A stretch of 64,000 nucleotides of DNA from Schizochytrium sp. TIO01 (Eukaryota > Sar > Bigyra > Thraustochytrida > Thraustochytriidae). The notes under the pieces are model-generated. The model saw only the letters and a list, made by a program, of their open reading frames with translations, had not been told where the DNA came from and ran no database searches. Location of the stretch: positions 3,268,983-3,332,982 of the forward strand of contig SMSO01000032.1 of NCBI GenBank assembly GCA_004764695.1. The letters are read 5' to 3'. Positions within the stretch are counted from its first letter, which is position 1. Every line of letters starts with the position of its first letter. The position numbers were made by a program, and so were the translations under genes. This document shows, in pieces, positions 1 to 12,061 of the stretch.

Positions 1-3000
1 AATGCTTGCACCCCTTTATTTGAGCGAAACCTGTTACTATGTCCGATGTTAGTACATGTTTATAGTTTATACCACCAATATTAGGACCAAGTAGATCAAA
101 TTTGACCACAAATAAAAGTTTCTTATTTTCTGCCGCTCAGACCAATCAGCTTCTTTCATGATATGGTTCATAGAAATAAATGCCTTATTCACATATCATT
201 CTGATGATAAGGGGATTCAAGAGAACCGATTTTAGGTCATAGAGATCTCATTAAAAAATGAGGTCATCGTTTTCATTGTTCTTGTGATGTGGATAAGAAG
301 GTTGGGTTGAGTCAACTTGGATAGTAATTGTATTAGCCTGTACTTCTCGCATCAACAAACTGATCATTCGCAAGCATCTGCCGTGAACCTTGTTTTCGTC
401 GGGGTGGAGGTGTGGGGACCGCAAACCAACAGTGCCTAAAACAGGAAAAAAAAAAAAAAAAACTGAGAGGAAAAAGGAAGGAAGATGAGTATTATTCATG
501 ACCTTTCTGTTTAAACTACCAATTATGTCTTAAAATTCAATATTTTAAATAGTTTCTTTTGTCAATCTTTGAAATGTAAAACATCTTGTACAACTTGATG
601 GGTGTCATATTTACAGTCCCACAACTCTAACAAACACAACTTCAGAGTCGACCAGCCCATATTTAGCTTCTAATGTCAGAACTCCCTAGCGCGTGAATCT
701 TCAGGCCTTGAAGTAAATATGAACATCGCTTGAATCTCTCTGTTTCGAACTGGACCAGATTATTTTTTTTCTCCCCTTTTTTGGTGAGGTAAGTCCTACC
801 ACCCTTCTTTCGTTTACGAGATACATCACTCGCCCGTTCGCTTACATGTTCGGCAACAAACAACCATCTTGGCAGTGCCACATGTTGTTGTTCTTGTACA
901 TCATGGCATTGAAAAAACTACTACCTAGTTCCATCCAATTAAAACATACAAAATATTGTTCGCCAGTTTTAGTTTCTCTTGGTCTTCTTGAAGTTAAGCA
1001 CGAACGCCTTGCTCGGTGCTGTTTTTGTTTTGCCTCTAGTTGAAGGTTTCTTTTTTTTTTTTTTGGCACACACCGTCATAGATTCATCAACTTTATAAAC
1101 CATGCATCGAAGCTCTTGCGCAATGTGTAGAACTCTACCATGCGTATACACAAAATTTTGCATTATATTCTCCTTGAATAGTCCTTCTGCTTACTGCCAC
1201 GCTAACACATACCTACTCATGCGGGGTCAGCCCTATCCTTCGACTCGCTGTATAACCTAGTGAGTTTCTTCAGTGCATGATACAGCAAGAAGAGAGGTTG
1301 ATCCATCAAGTGCTGCTTTTATCATGCTAACCCACGAATGAGAAGAATTTAGAAATGAAGTGCTACTCTAGCTAGTAATATACCTATTCCGTGCTGCTAG
1401 GGGGTTAGTAGTTTGGTAGCTAGTATTACCAAAAAAAGAGCTGTAGGGAGCGGGGCACGTGCAAGCATGCTGTGAGCACGCAAAGTCACGCTGATGATGT
1501 CCGTCATTATCTAAATAGAAAGTAATTTAAAACGAATGACTAACTAGATGCTCAGGTAGGAAGGTAGTTGGTTTTACTGCGTAGATAGTACCTACCTACT
1601 CCGCAGCCAACTACTTTTCGACAGCACTAGTCTTTTCGTCTCTTTAATAATCGACCCAGAAAGAACCCTGCGAGAAAACTTTAACAACATGGAGGCCCTG
1701 AAATAAAGAATGTATATATAGGCCTATACATATTTTAATTCATAACATTTAAATAACATTTTTCATTACTTAGGTAGCTACCATCCAATGGGGTTGGTCA
1801 ACTAACTGATCGACCATCTCGACCACCCTCCGCCTAGTCTTTTGCACCAAGCTGCTCCGCCGTGCACAGACTAGTGACTCTTTTCGTCGTTGTCACCTGT
1901 CTACAACAAGATCTCTGCAGGTACTCTAGAGGCATCGATCTTCTTTTCAACTTGGTTTGCTTTCTCGGCATGTGCGTTTTATGCCGATTCTAGAGCTGCT
2001 AGCCAGCCACCGTCAGCGACTTATTTACAGTGATAGGCGCCGTCACAGCATTTATTATAATATCTCTGTTCGAGCCTAGCGCACGTACGTGAGCCGAATG
2101 ATGATAACGAAGCGATGGAGAGCTTGAACGAGTCGTCACAAATGTGCATCCATATACGCCAAGCCGGAGAACTGAGCGGAATGTCGGATGGTGGCACCGC
2201 AAGACCTTCACCTCGAAGCTCCAGAGTTTCGAGGTAAATCTGCTCGCATTGCGAACTTTAAAGTTGCTCCTGCCTCGCCAACATTTGCTGCCCCGAGAAG
2301 TTGAAGTTGAATATCGTCGTGGAGATTAAAACATATATGTAGGAGTGAATCAGGTGGAGCCCTTCGCTATGGTGAAGACAGTACCTGCATATCTCGTGCA
2401 TAACAGCAAATGGACAGCTTCAAGGTCTAATAAGGACTCACTCATTGCCATAGAAAAGAAAGTTTGGGTGCAAGAGAAGTTGTGATTGGAAGAACCGTCG
2501 CGAACTGCCGCGCGCCTCTTCACGGCCGGTAAAAGAACACCCTCGCACCACGCGCTCCTCTTTGATAGCTGAGGTGAATAGTTTTTTATTTTTTTAAAAA
2601 GAAAAGAAAAGAAAAAAGCCCTACAAAGGTAAGATACATCACAAATTGTCTGTTACCCGCTCTTCTATCGTAAACAATTGAAGAATTATGACCAACCTCG
2701 AACCGAGTCTCGATCTTCGTCTGCTCTGTTGGACGAACGTGTGCACAATGACTGTCAGAGCACTTACCCCAAGTGCTACTGTGATGCAGAGGAACTAAGT
2801 TTCTAAATTAAAAAAATAGAGTAGTAGTATTTACATGTCCCTCTGGAGCATTGAGATTTGAGATTGTCACAATCCGTCAAAGCTTTGTTGGTTGCAGGAG
2901 CTGATTTACGCGCCAACTTATTCAAAGGTATATATATATATATTGCAGCAGAGTCGAAAGTGAGGACAAAGGAAACACGAAAGAGATTCCTCGGCCACTG

Positions 3001-6000
3001 CTTTCCATCCTCAATCCCGGCGGTTCTCTCTTCAATTCCCCGGCCACCGATGAGGCGGGGTCTAGCGATGATGGAGAACCACAAGTCTAACAGTATAATA
3101 GCAGTAACAATAACCATAGTGATAAATTGAATTAATTTTAAAAAAGAAAAGAAAAGAAAAGAAAGAAGCCTTTGAAATAGAGATAAAAGAAAAAGGGGTT
3201 AGAAAGAAAGATGAAAGGGGGTCCTTCGTATAGTGTCGTTATAAATCTGAACACGGACGAAACAAGGAATCGAAACGAAGAACTTCGCAGGTCTCTTCTT
3301 GCGTTCTTCATAGTCTTTGGTTATAGACTTCCTCGCCTTCTTCTCATTGTTTCCTTTTGACAACCAACTTGAAAACGGTGCATGCAGTAGTCTCTTGGAG
3401 CGAGCGACAACGGCGGTGGAGATGAAACATCAGCTTATCGTCCAAGGCGTCGCTCAAACCTGAATACTGGAGCAGCGAATATCTTATTTGTTCGAAAGCT
3501 CTCACCGTTGTCAAACATGCGATAAATTTAGAGATTTTACAAACTGATACTGAAAGAACGTGCCTTGAACAACTAACTAACCAACTAACTATCGATGCAT
3601 GCCATCAGCAGACCAGGTCGTCTTCGCCATCTTAAACCGGCTGCTCAGGCTCTCGTGGCAAGTCTAAGATAAAAATAGAAATAAAACAACTCGCCTCTCT
3701 TTTCCCCTTTCCTCTTCCTTTTCCTTTTCTATTCCTTCAGTTTGGTTCTTTCACTTCTTTCTAAGGTGTCGTAGTCCTTAGGAAGCAAACAAGGAAATGT
3801 AATTCCATTCTCCGCATTCCTTACGGAGCAGCATCTCTCTCTTCAGCGAGGGCCTGGGACTGTGTTGCCGTCGTCCGGGCCGGCATGAGGAGCGAGCTTC
3901 CGTCGTTGGCGCGGGCTGACTGCTGGGTGGGCTGCGAGGTCAGCCATCTCACCGACTCGACGACCAGCGGTGCAGTTTAGAAGCAGTCATGAGGAACCCG
4001 TCGCACGCGCTAATTAATTTATCCCTCCTTTGACTGCATGCGCGTTTATGTTGCCTTAGAAGTTCGTTGGTGTTTCTTTCATTGGAATAAAGCTGTGTCT
4101 TCATTAAGGGCGGCGAACTATACTTTGCGGTTCTCTGGCATGAACGTGGATAACTTGTATGAAGCGTTACGCAGCTTAAATGGCTCTATGGAAGGGGTGT
4201 TTCTGTTATTCATGCAACAAGCAGGCAGAGTGATGGACGCGAGCAACACATGAACTTGGTTAAACGAAGATAACAATCTAAAGATTCTCAGTATTTCTAA
4301 ATCGAGTTTCTGCACATACGTTCCTCTCGGATCATGCATCTTGTGCTATGCAATTGGGCCGAGTGTCGCCTCCATCGACGATCTCGGCCGCTGGAGGCTG
4401 CACCAGCAAGATTCTACTTGCGCAGCCGGGGCTCACGCATTCAACTTTGAAGGATCAAAATGGTTCTTATATAGCTTGCTTCTTCTTATCATGATGCTCA
4501 TCTCTTGCGTGAGAAGGTTAGGCATCAGGCGACCCTCAAAGGACAAGCTAAGATGCAGCGATCTTTAGAACAGGCAATTCCTTTGTACCTTGTTCTCTTT
4601 TTTAAAACTCATCAGTGGAGGGAGGAGATGCAATACCAACTGCTATCAGAATCAAGACATACCTTCCTTGATTCGAAATGGGTCTTCAAATCACCACCTT
4701 GGTAGCGGTATTACTTCGTGTAGCGGCTGACAAACATAATTAGGCGCAGGGTGCCTGAATCTTTAAGTTTCGAGACCCTATTCTATTCAAAGTTGCAAAA
4801 AAAATAAAAATGTTAACATTCGACCTTTTTCGTTCATTTTAAATAGGTTGAAAATAAACTACAATTATAAAAAAAAGGGGCGAGGGAGAGTTTCCTGGAA
4901 AAGGCCGAGCTGGTGCTAGAAGGTAGTTTTAGAAGTCTGCTTGCTGGACTCTTGCGGCTTTTCGAGGACTGCGGCCTATTCTTCCTCTTCATTATCTTGC
5001 CTTTCTTACAAACAGGTTTTGTCTCCTTATTATAATTCATTGAAAGAAAGTTTGAAAACGTTCAATTCTTTGGAGAGTACCTGTACCATAAGTGGTGAGG
5101 AATGTATTTTATTCGATGATAGTTTTTATTTTATGGTATTTTATTATTAGTCAAAAGTACCTAGATGGATTCAGGAAAGAAGGGTCCTTCCTTTCTCTAG
5201 GTAAAGAGAAATACACGACGCGAGACTCTCGTTCGGCCCGCATACGCTGCATATTCCGTAGAGGCAAGAGAGAGAATCGGAGCGCGCCTCAGCCCCCCGC
5301 AGGTCTTTGCTTTTTCTTAAACAAACAAGCCGTCAAATGGTGGATCGACGCCGAAAAAGTTGGCTGTGATGTAGAGTTTTTGTTCTTCTTGAAACCATGG
5401 CGATTGTATTTTATGATTTTTTATTTTTTTTTTTCAAGTGATGACGTCAAACTTTGCCAGGTCAGGTTCGCACCTTCGCCGTCTATTGTGATCACGCCCA
5501 AGAGAGAGCATGATGTACTCAACAGGTGCACAGAGGAATCTCAACCGCCATCTCATGGCCTCTCCGCGCGCAAACCTTGGGCTTGCTTTCTTCTGGGATT
5601 TGGCATTGGGCGCTGAGTTTGCTACTTAGTACTTCAACTTGAGTGGTTTTTGTCTTGGTTTCTTCCTTTAATTATTTAGTATTTTTCATCTTAAAAAAAC
5701 ATTTAAAAAAATACAATATGCAAAATAATCAATTATACAACAGAGTCGAGAAAAAGACAGCAGACGACACACCCTTGCTTTCGCAAAAAAGCTGTCACCA
5801 GAGGCGCCGTCGCTTCTGCGCTTTGCCATCTGTAAAGTTAGCACTAAGAAAGCAGTACGCGTCAGCTCTTTCATCCTACATACGCTGGTGTCAAAGTGCC
5901 TTTTCCTCTTGTGCACCTCCTGCTTTAGAAAGCGCCTCAAAATGGAGTGCCTGTTCTCGACAAAGAACCCGCCTAGGCCTACCTAGCATCGGCGCTAACA

Positions 6001-6533
6001 CTCGGAAGGCAAGTCGGCGGCAAGCTGAATACTCTCACTCATTCACTCACCATTTTAAAATATGGAAGCGCAAAGGCCGAAAAGCTGATCAACAGTGGGA
6101 AGACATGTTAGAAAACAACTGGGCAAGCAGAAGAAACGAAAGGAAGGTAAGAAAGAGCGGTCAGAGGGAAGGCCGCCAGGTGTCCCACTGTGTCTTGGTG
6201 GTGGTGGAAGTTATTGTGCGAGGAGAGGCAAACAAACTCACAGAGTTTGCGAGCGAAAGCTGGATAACCAAAAGAACTCTAGGTAGCTAAGCTTAGCTAG
6301 CTAGCTAGCTTCATAAGAACTAGCGAGCTCCCAAAAGGCTAGAAGCTAGAAACTAGCGGCAAATCAAAATTGTCTCATCGTAAAAATATATCATTAGCGA
6401 ACAGCTTACACCTCAGGAGCGGTAAAGAGCAGTCTTCAAGCGAGACAGCTCTCGCTCGAGGCAAAGCAAACCCCAAACTTGGCGTTCTTCTTCAAACTCG
6501 GAGTGTTTACTTCGCACAAACCAGCACATCACA
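1..6533. other. Intergenic region upstream of the SWEET array
   Basis: No gene could be supported in these 6.5 kb. Open frames here are short, start mostly at TTG or GTG and encode low-complexity or basic/aromatic strings without recognisable domains; the two longest (5092-5616 and 5643-6290) lie in AT-rich sequence. The region holds A/T homopolymers, a short palindrome TATAGGCCTATA near 1717, recurring TAGGTAGG/CTACCTAC words, and an AGCT tetranucleotide run at about 6291-6312 shortly before the first transporter. The last few hundred bases presumably contain the promoter of SWEET-A, but no core element can be assigned with confidence. Confidence 0.5.
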
Positions 6534-8246
6534 ATGTCCTTCGAGGATGTCTTTGTGCTGCAGGTGGCGCCTGTGCTTGGCGCAGTCGTCACAGAGCTCC
6601 TGTACCTGGGACCCATTATGTCCATCCTGCAGGCTCGCAAGAACCGCACTCTTGATGCGCTCAACCCGATCCTCTTTGCAGTCACTGCCCCGCAAGCATT
6701 GCAGTGGACTGTATACGGAGCGATGAAAGACAACGTTTACCTTGTCTTGGGTTCGCTCTTTGGCATCGTCCTTGGTCTTTTCTACTTTGGCACCTGCCTC
6801 CGCTACGCCAAGACCGATGTGGAGGTGATGCGCATGGAGCTCATTTTCCTCGGGCAGTTCACCGTCACTGCCATCATCTGCGTGGTGCGGCTTTTCGCTC
6901 CCGCTGTTGGCCTTCAAATCGCTGGTTTGTACAGCATGATCGCCTCCCTTGTGTTGTACATTTCCCCGCTCATTAACATTCGTCGCATTATTCTTACCCG
7001 CGACGCGTCCACCATTAACCGTGGATTCCTCATCATGCAGATTGCCAATGGATTTCTCTGGACGCTTTACTCCTTCTTTGCATTTGATGTCTTTGTTCTC
7101 ATCCCTAGTGCCATGAGTTTCCTTACCGGTGCCATCCAGGGACTTCTCGTTTTGATCTTTCGCAACTCTAAGCCTATTGCTCCTCCTGATATCGAGATCG
7201 CTCAGCCCGAGTCTGCCACCCCGGAGAAGCCCCAAGGCACCTTCTTTGGAAGTTGCTACCGTCCTCCTTCTGCATGCCAGCGTCTTTCTCGCGCCGAGTC
7301 CGCTCCGTTTCAGCCTTCTCCCGATACTGATGCAACCAACTCTGACACCATGGCCATGCAACTCTGCGGAACTTACGCAGACGTGGCCGGCCCAACCGTG
7401 AACGCAAGTGTAGATGTAAACGCAATGGATGCTGTGCAGCACGCCCCAGTTGCCATGCAAATGTCTGGCTTGACTTCTGGTGTACCTGAGACTGTTCCGG
7501 AGACCACCATTGCCACTATGGGCTCCCCTTCTGCAGGTCCTATGAACATGGTCTCCCCACGTATGGCACCTGTAAGCCTAAACATGGCTTCTCCGCACAT
7601 GGCTCCTGTAAACACCAGCGCTAGATCTTCTCCTGCTATCACCCCAATGAGTGCTCTCGGACTGAACGCCCCGGCACTCTCCCTCAACGGCCCCGCCCCT
7701 GCCCAGGAGACAGTCTTCAACCGCCTTGCTCGTTACTCCAGCTCCAGCAACAACTACGAAGCCGTGCCGACGATCCAGCAGCAGCAGGAGCAGCACCAGC
7801 AGCAGCTCGAGGAGACCACCGCTTACGTGCCGCCTCCTGTTGCCCCAGAGGCCTTGGCTGTGGACCACTCGAACATCATCATGGACAACATCCCTCTAGG
7901 CACCGCAACTGAGCCGCACTACGTTAATGCCGCCGAGACATATCACCCGCTCAGCCCTGTCACTGACACTAACCAGTACATTGAGACTGCTCAGACTTAC
8001 ACTGTACCTGAAGCTACTCATGCCCCTGCCGAGTTCCTAAGTGCCAGCACCGAGACATACCCAATGAGCACGGAGACGACCTTTGTTGGAGCTGCTGAGA
8101 CTCCATTTGTGGGAGCTGCCGAGTCCATGGCTGAGCCTCTTATTCACCAGGTTGAGGAACACCAAGTTCAAGGTGAGGATAACTCCGAGGCAGTTGATGC
8201 CAAGACCGTCGACGCCAAGACTTACACCTCTAGCTCTGGATTTTAA
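6534..8246 (+). CDS. SWEET/MtN3-family sugar transporter with very long C-terminal tail (SWEET-A)
   Basis: Seven-helix SWEET (MtN3/saliva) transporter of 570 residues. The family moves mono- or disaccharides down their gradient across plasma or endomembranes. Predicted helices lie at about 8-30, 41-61, 67-88, 101-121, 127-149, 163-183 and 186-209, giving the 3+1+3 layout of two MtN3 repeats. Repeat 1 carries GPIMSILQARK and WTVYG; repeat 2 carries SPLINIR, RDASTINRGFL, WTLYS and DVFVLIPS. Residues 210-570 form a long, probably disordered cytosolic tail with GSCYRPP near 238, Met-Ala-Ser/Pro-rich repeats at about 325-365, a Gln-rich run near 415-428 and repeated ETxFVGAAE near the end. Typical SWEETs have about 220-300 residues. 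The ATG in CACAATGTCC is the first in frame. It is the most divergent of the five copies. Substrate is unknown. Confidence 0.9.
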   Translation: MSFEDVFVLQVAPVLGAVVTELLYLGPIMSILQARKNRTLDALNPILFAVTAPQALQWTVYGAMKDNVYLVLGSLFGIVLGLFYFGTCLRYAKTDVEVMRMELIFLGQFTVTAIICVVRLFAPAVGLQIAGLYSMIASLVLYISPLINIRRIILTRDASTINRGFLIMQIANGFLWTLYSFFAFDVFVLIPSAMSFLTGAIQGLLVLIFRNSKPIAPPDIEIAQPESATPEKPQGTFFGSCYRPPSACQRLSRAESAPFQPSPDTDATNSDTMAMQLCGTYADVAGPTVNASVDVNAMDAVQHAPVAMQMSGLTSGVPETVPETTIATMGSPSAGPMNMVSPRMAPVSLNMASPHMAPVNTSARSSPAITPMSALGLNAPALSLNGPAPAQETVFNRLARYSSSSNNYEAVPTIQQQQEQHQQQLEETTAYVPPPVAPEALAVDHSNIIMDNIPLGTATEPHYVNAAETYHPLSPVTDTNQYIETAQTYTVPEATHAPAEFLSASTETYPMSTETTFVGAAETPFVGAAESMAEPLIHQVEEHQVQGEDNSEAVDAKTVDAKTYTSSSGF

Positions 8247-11200
8247 TGCATCTGACCCACCAATCTACCTCTGCAATATCGGAAAAAGCTTTGGTAGCCT
8301 GAATTGAAAAATACGCTTTGGAATAATCAAAATCCCAAGCCACACAAAGTAAAGAAACCCCTGCTTCGCACCTCATGTAGTAGATGGAGGAGAAGTAATA
8401 GTTAATAGTTTTCTCTCTTGCTCGGATGTAGCGCAACTGAGCTCACTCGCCCAGTTCATGCATGAATACATTGTTTGCTTGTTGAACGAGCATTCGTTAC
8501 GTTTTCAAAGCATTCATCTGAGCAAGCCTTAATTCTGATAGACAAACCTAACCCTACACAAATGTATACCTATGTGCCATTACCTTACTGATTGTTTTCC
8601 TTGCCTCTAATCTTTGACGAAATCCACCGCGATGTGTAATTGTAAGAGATACACTAACATCATAGCTAGACGTTGCGAGCTAAAGCCTAAAGCTTGAAAC
8701 TGGATATACAGACAAACTGAAAAACATCAACTTGAAGTTTGAGACTTTTACTTTAAACAGCTTTGGGTGAATACTACATATTGATTTGTTGCATCGTGAG
8801 CTTGAATGCGACGTCGTTGCGATGATATTTTACACTCCAGAAACTGTAGACCAAACCCCGACATTTTAAAATGCAAAGCTTCAGTCACGCTATAGAATAT
8901 TTACGAGCAAACTGTCTAGCACTTGAAATATTTCACAGAAAAGCTGTACCCTGTATCTTTTGCAAACAGCAAAATATTCCTTTTTACTGTTCGTAACCGG
9001 TCTTGTTGTCCAGTGGTTGCTATTTTTTGGCAAGCATCAGACATGAAATACATTCAATAACATACTAAAACAATAGTATGAATTTAATGAGTTTGCAGCA
9101 AACATGCATTAATCGGTCATTGCTGCATGATCAACCATCTGTGTGGCGATTACTCGGCCTTCAACTGTTTACATAGCTTCGTAGAGTATTTCGGCAAGAA
9201 CTATCCATGCTACATTTAAAGTTAATCATAAAAGGTACTAGTCTGATTACCAGCAAGCCCACAATTCTATGGAGAGAATTGGTTTGTTGTTCTTACTGTA
9301 ACCTCCGCCTACAGCAACAGCTCAAGATATTGTTTCGTATCATCAAACTTTAGCTAGCTTCGCAAACAACTGAGCGCTTTCACCGTCGTCCGTTCTTCTC
9401 ATATAATCTACTTTACGCAAGCTCGTTGCGACATTTGGAAGTTCTTACTGGCCAGGGAGAAAAGAATTATAGCCGACCAAAGACATTATAAATCGCACTA
9501 TAAATCGTACTATAAATCGCACTTGAAAGGCTTAAGCATAGCTGCAAGCTCAGCGTTAATTTATAGATAACACGCTGGCAGAGGTTTTTATCGATCGTAT
9601 GATGGTTAGGGCCGTGGATTGATCATTCTAATCTGCATATTTGTTTTCGCTACTTCTATGGACTAGGGTATTCCTAATAATAGGAAGAGACTAAAAAATA
9701 AATTCGTAAGGTGCTACTACTAAACTGCCGAGAAGCTCGCAATCTAGGTATTGATAAGCTCGTGTTTCAAGACGTTTATCATGATGACGGTGACTTCGTT
9801 CATCACCATCGCTCTCGCCATCACCCTCATCACGTACTCATGAAAATAAGAACTATAGGTTTCGGAGTTGCGAGCTTCTCGCCGATCCCCTAGACGTGGT
9901 TGTTGGCGGTCTGTGCTATTCGTTTCCACGCTCACACATCATTTCTTCGCAAAAGCAAGACATAAAGGCTCGAGCTTAGTACCAAATCAAGCATCAAATT
10001 GAACTTCAACTCCCAAACATCCCAAACAGTTTGCGAAGGTAGCATCATTTTTATAAATTTTGATATATATGATGTGCTAAAAATTAAAAAAAAACAATAA
10101 GTAAAAGTAAAGCTGAAGCACAAGCCCCTACTTTTATAAATTACAGCCTGACAAAAACTCTACTTCTCCCTAGTACTACACACGAACATGAAGGAGGTGA
10201 AAACAAAGAAAAGGAAGGCAAAGAAGAAAGAAACATACACTTTTATATAATTAAGGTCCACTTTGCGGAGCATGATGACGGTCCTGCCTCACTGACTTGC
10301 TTATCGAATGAATGATCGATTGACCGTGGCATCTCAGTGAAACGAGAACTTCACCAATTCTGCGCTCCGCAACTGATTCTATTCCGCATCGATTGATCAA
10401 TTGAGCAATCTGAGACAACGAATAGATGATATGCAAAAAACTGATTCTCGAACCGAGGTTAGCAGAGAGTGTTGTTCATTGTCACTCTCATGGCCACAGA
10501 GAATGAAGGAATTAATTCATGAATTCATGATCGAGATGGCGAAGAACTTGGAGCTGAAGAACCCCTTCGACGAGCTGCACGAAAACTTAAAGTTGGACCT
10601 TCTGCTGCGTGGAAGCAGAACTCACTGAGAGTTTCCATCATGGCCTGAGGCACCGAGTCTGACGCCGAGGCAGAGCTCGGAGCTCGCATGGGCACAGAAT
10701 GCACGTTTTGCGAAGCTGCGGATCACCTGAACGATCAGAGTGATATGCAAAAACCAGACTCCAACGGGGTGCATCGCAGACCCATCTGGGCAACCCTGTG
10801 TGGTTACAGCAATGGTTCACGGCGATCGAACGCAACGCACGTTAAGAAGCGACTCGTCTTTCCGCAGCGCATTACGCCTTCCGCCTTGTGCTGCGCTTTG
10901 CCAAGGTTATGAAGTTGAACTTCGTGAACCAAGTGTCCGTACAATTAACTGTCCGTACCTTGGTCCTGACGAATCAATACAAAACGAGCACTATTACCTA
11001 CCTATAAACATGGATCAGTCTTGAGCTCTAGGCTAGATTATAAAAAAACATGAAATAGTTAGAAGAATAGGGGATATATGTTGTTTTCCAAATCATAACA
11101 GTAAAGAATAAAATATAAGAATCTCCGTTTGCTTTCATCGAAGCTGATTAAGGGGTCCAAAAAAAATACAAACGCCGCTATACGTCTACGCAAACGCGTG

Positions 11201-12061
11201 GAGCATAACACTTTTGACCAGGGTCTGACTCTTCAAGAGAACTAGTTCTAATATGAAAATGATAAATTGTCAATTAAAAACCATCAATTGCACTATGTCA
11301 AGGAAAATAAAGAAAAAAATAAATGATTGGGATAAATAGGTAGGTAGTGTTAGTACCAGAAAGAACTACCAAGGGAGTAATTGAACAGTTTCATGAAGAT
11401 GCCTTCGAAAAAAAAAAAAAGAAAAAAAAAGAACTGCTGCCAAAGACTTTGCCAAGATTTTACAATCAGCAAAACCAGAACTTTGCATAGCGCAAGCTTT
11501 GTGCGACAATTCGGTCGAGGCGACAGCTGTTCACGCATTTCGCAAGTTTAGTCAAGCTTTCAGATAAGTAATCATCAGAAGGCAGAAGACTGCCACAGTT
11601 TCTACACCTCTAGAACTGAGTCAATCGTGTAACCTTGCATCATAAATTCAAGCCCACCTTTACTGAAAAGTGAAGTTAACTAGTACAGCTGAGACCCAGT
11701 CACATTGAAGAAAATTTGAAGTGACAAAACAAATCTGAAGGCTAGGATTAAGAAGACGCTTGCTAGGACTTCATAGTCCGTCGCGATCAGTGCGCGCAAG
11801 CAGTCTAACTTTACTTTAAATTTCAGAACTGAAAAAAACGAAAAAGAAAAAATCAGCTGATAGATTATAGAAGTAGCGCATAGACTTGTTGTCCTGCGAG
11901 CTTTTGAGTAGCAACTTATTTAGTCAGGTATCTTCCAGTAGGTAGGTATTATTTAGCCCAATACTGAGAAACCTGGACCCGAGCATCAGCAAACCCGAAA
12001 TCAAACTCCATCCAGTTTTTCAGTCACTAACTTCAACTGTAAAACAAGATCATCAAGGAAG
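8247..12061. other. Spacer between SWEET-A and SWEET-B
   Basis: 3.8 kb without a supported gene. It includes the 3' flank of SWEET-A, a triplicated 12-bp unit at 9487-9522, a copy of the recurring word CAACTTGAA at 8728, and a short purine tract near 11407. A 75-codon frame at 10401-10628 begins at TTG and has no recognisable domain. The promoter of SWEET-B should lie in the last few hundred bases. Confidence 0.45.
9487..9522. repeat. Three tandem copies of a 12-bp TATAAATCG(C/T)AC unit
   Basis: Three adjoining 12-bp units read TATAAATCGCAC, TATAAATCGTAC and TATAAATCGCAC. Each contains a TATAAA hexamer. It lies inside a gene-free spacer more than 2.5 kb from the next start codon, so a promoter role is not evident. 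Confidence 0.8.

Noticed and set aside
5092-6290. Plus-strand frames of 174 and 215 codons before SWEET-A
   Set aside because: Low-complexity, rich in Phe/Lys/Ser/Arg, non-ATG starts and no recognisable domain. They lie in AT-rich flanking DNA.
10401-10628. 75-codon plus-strand frame with a helical end (MKELIHEFMIEMAKNLELK)
   Set aside because: It starts at TTG, is isolated, and has no domain or supporting neighbour.
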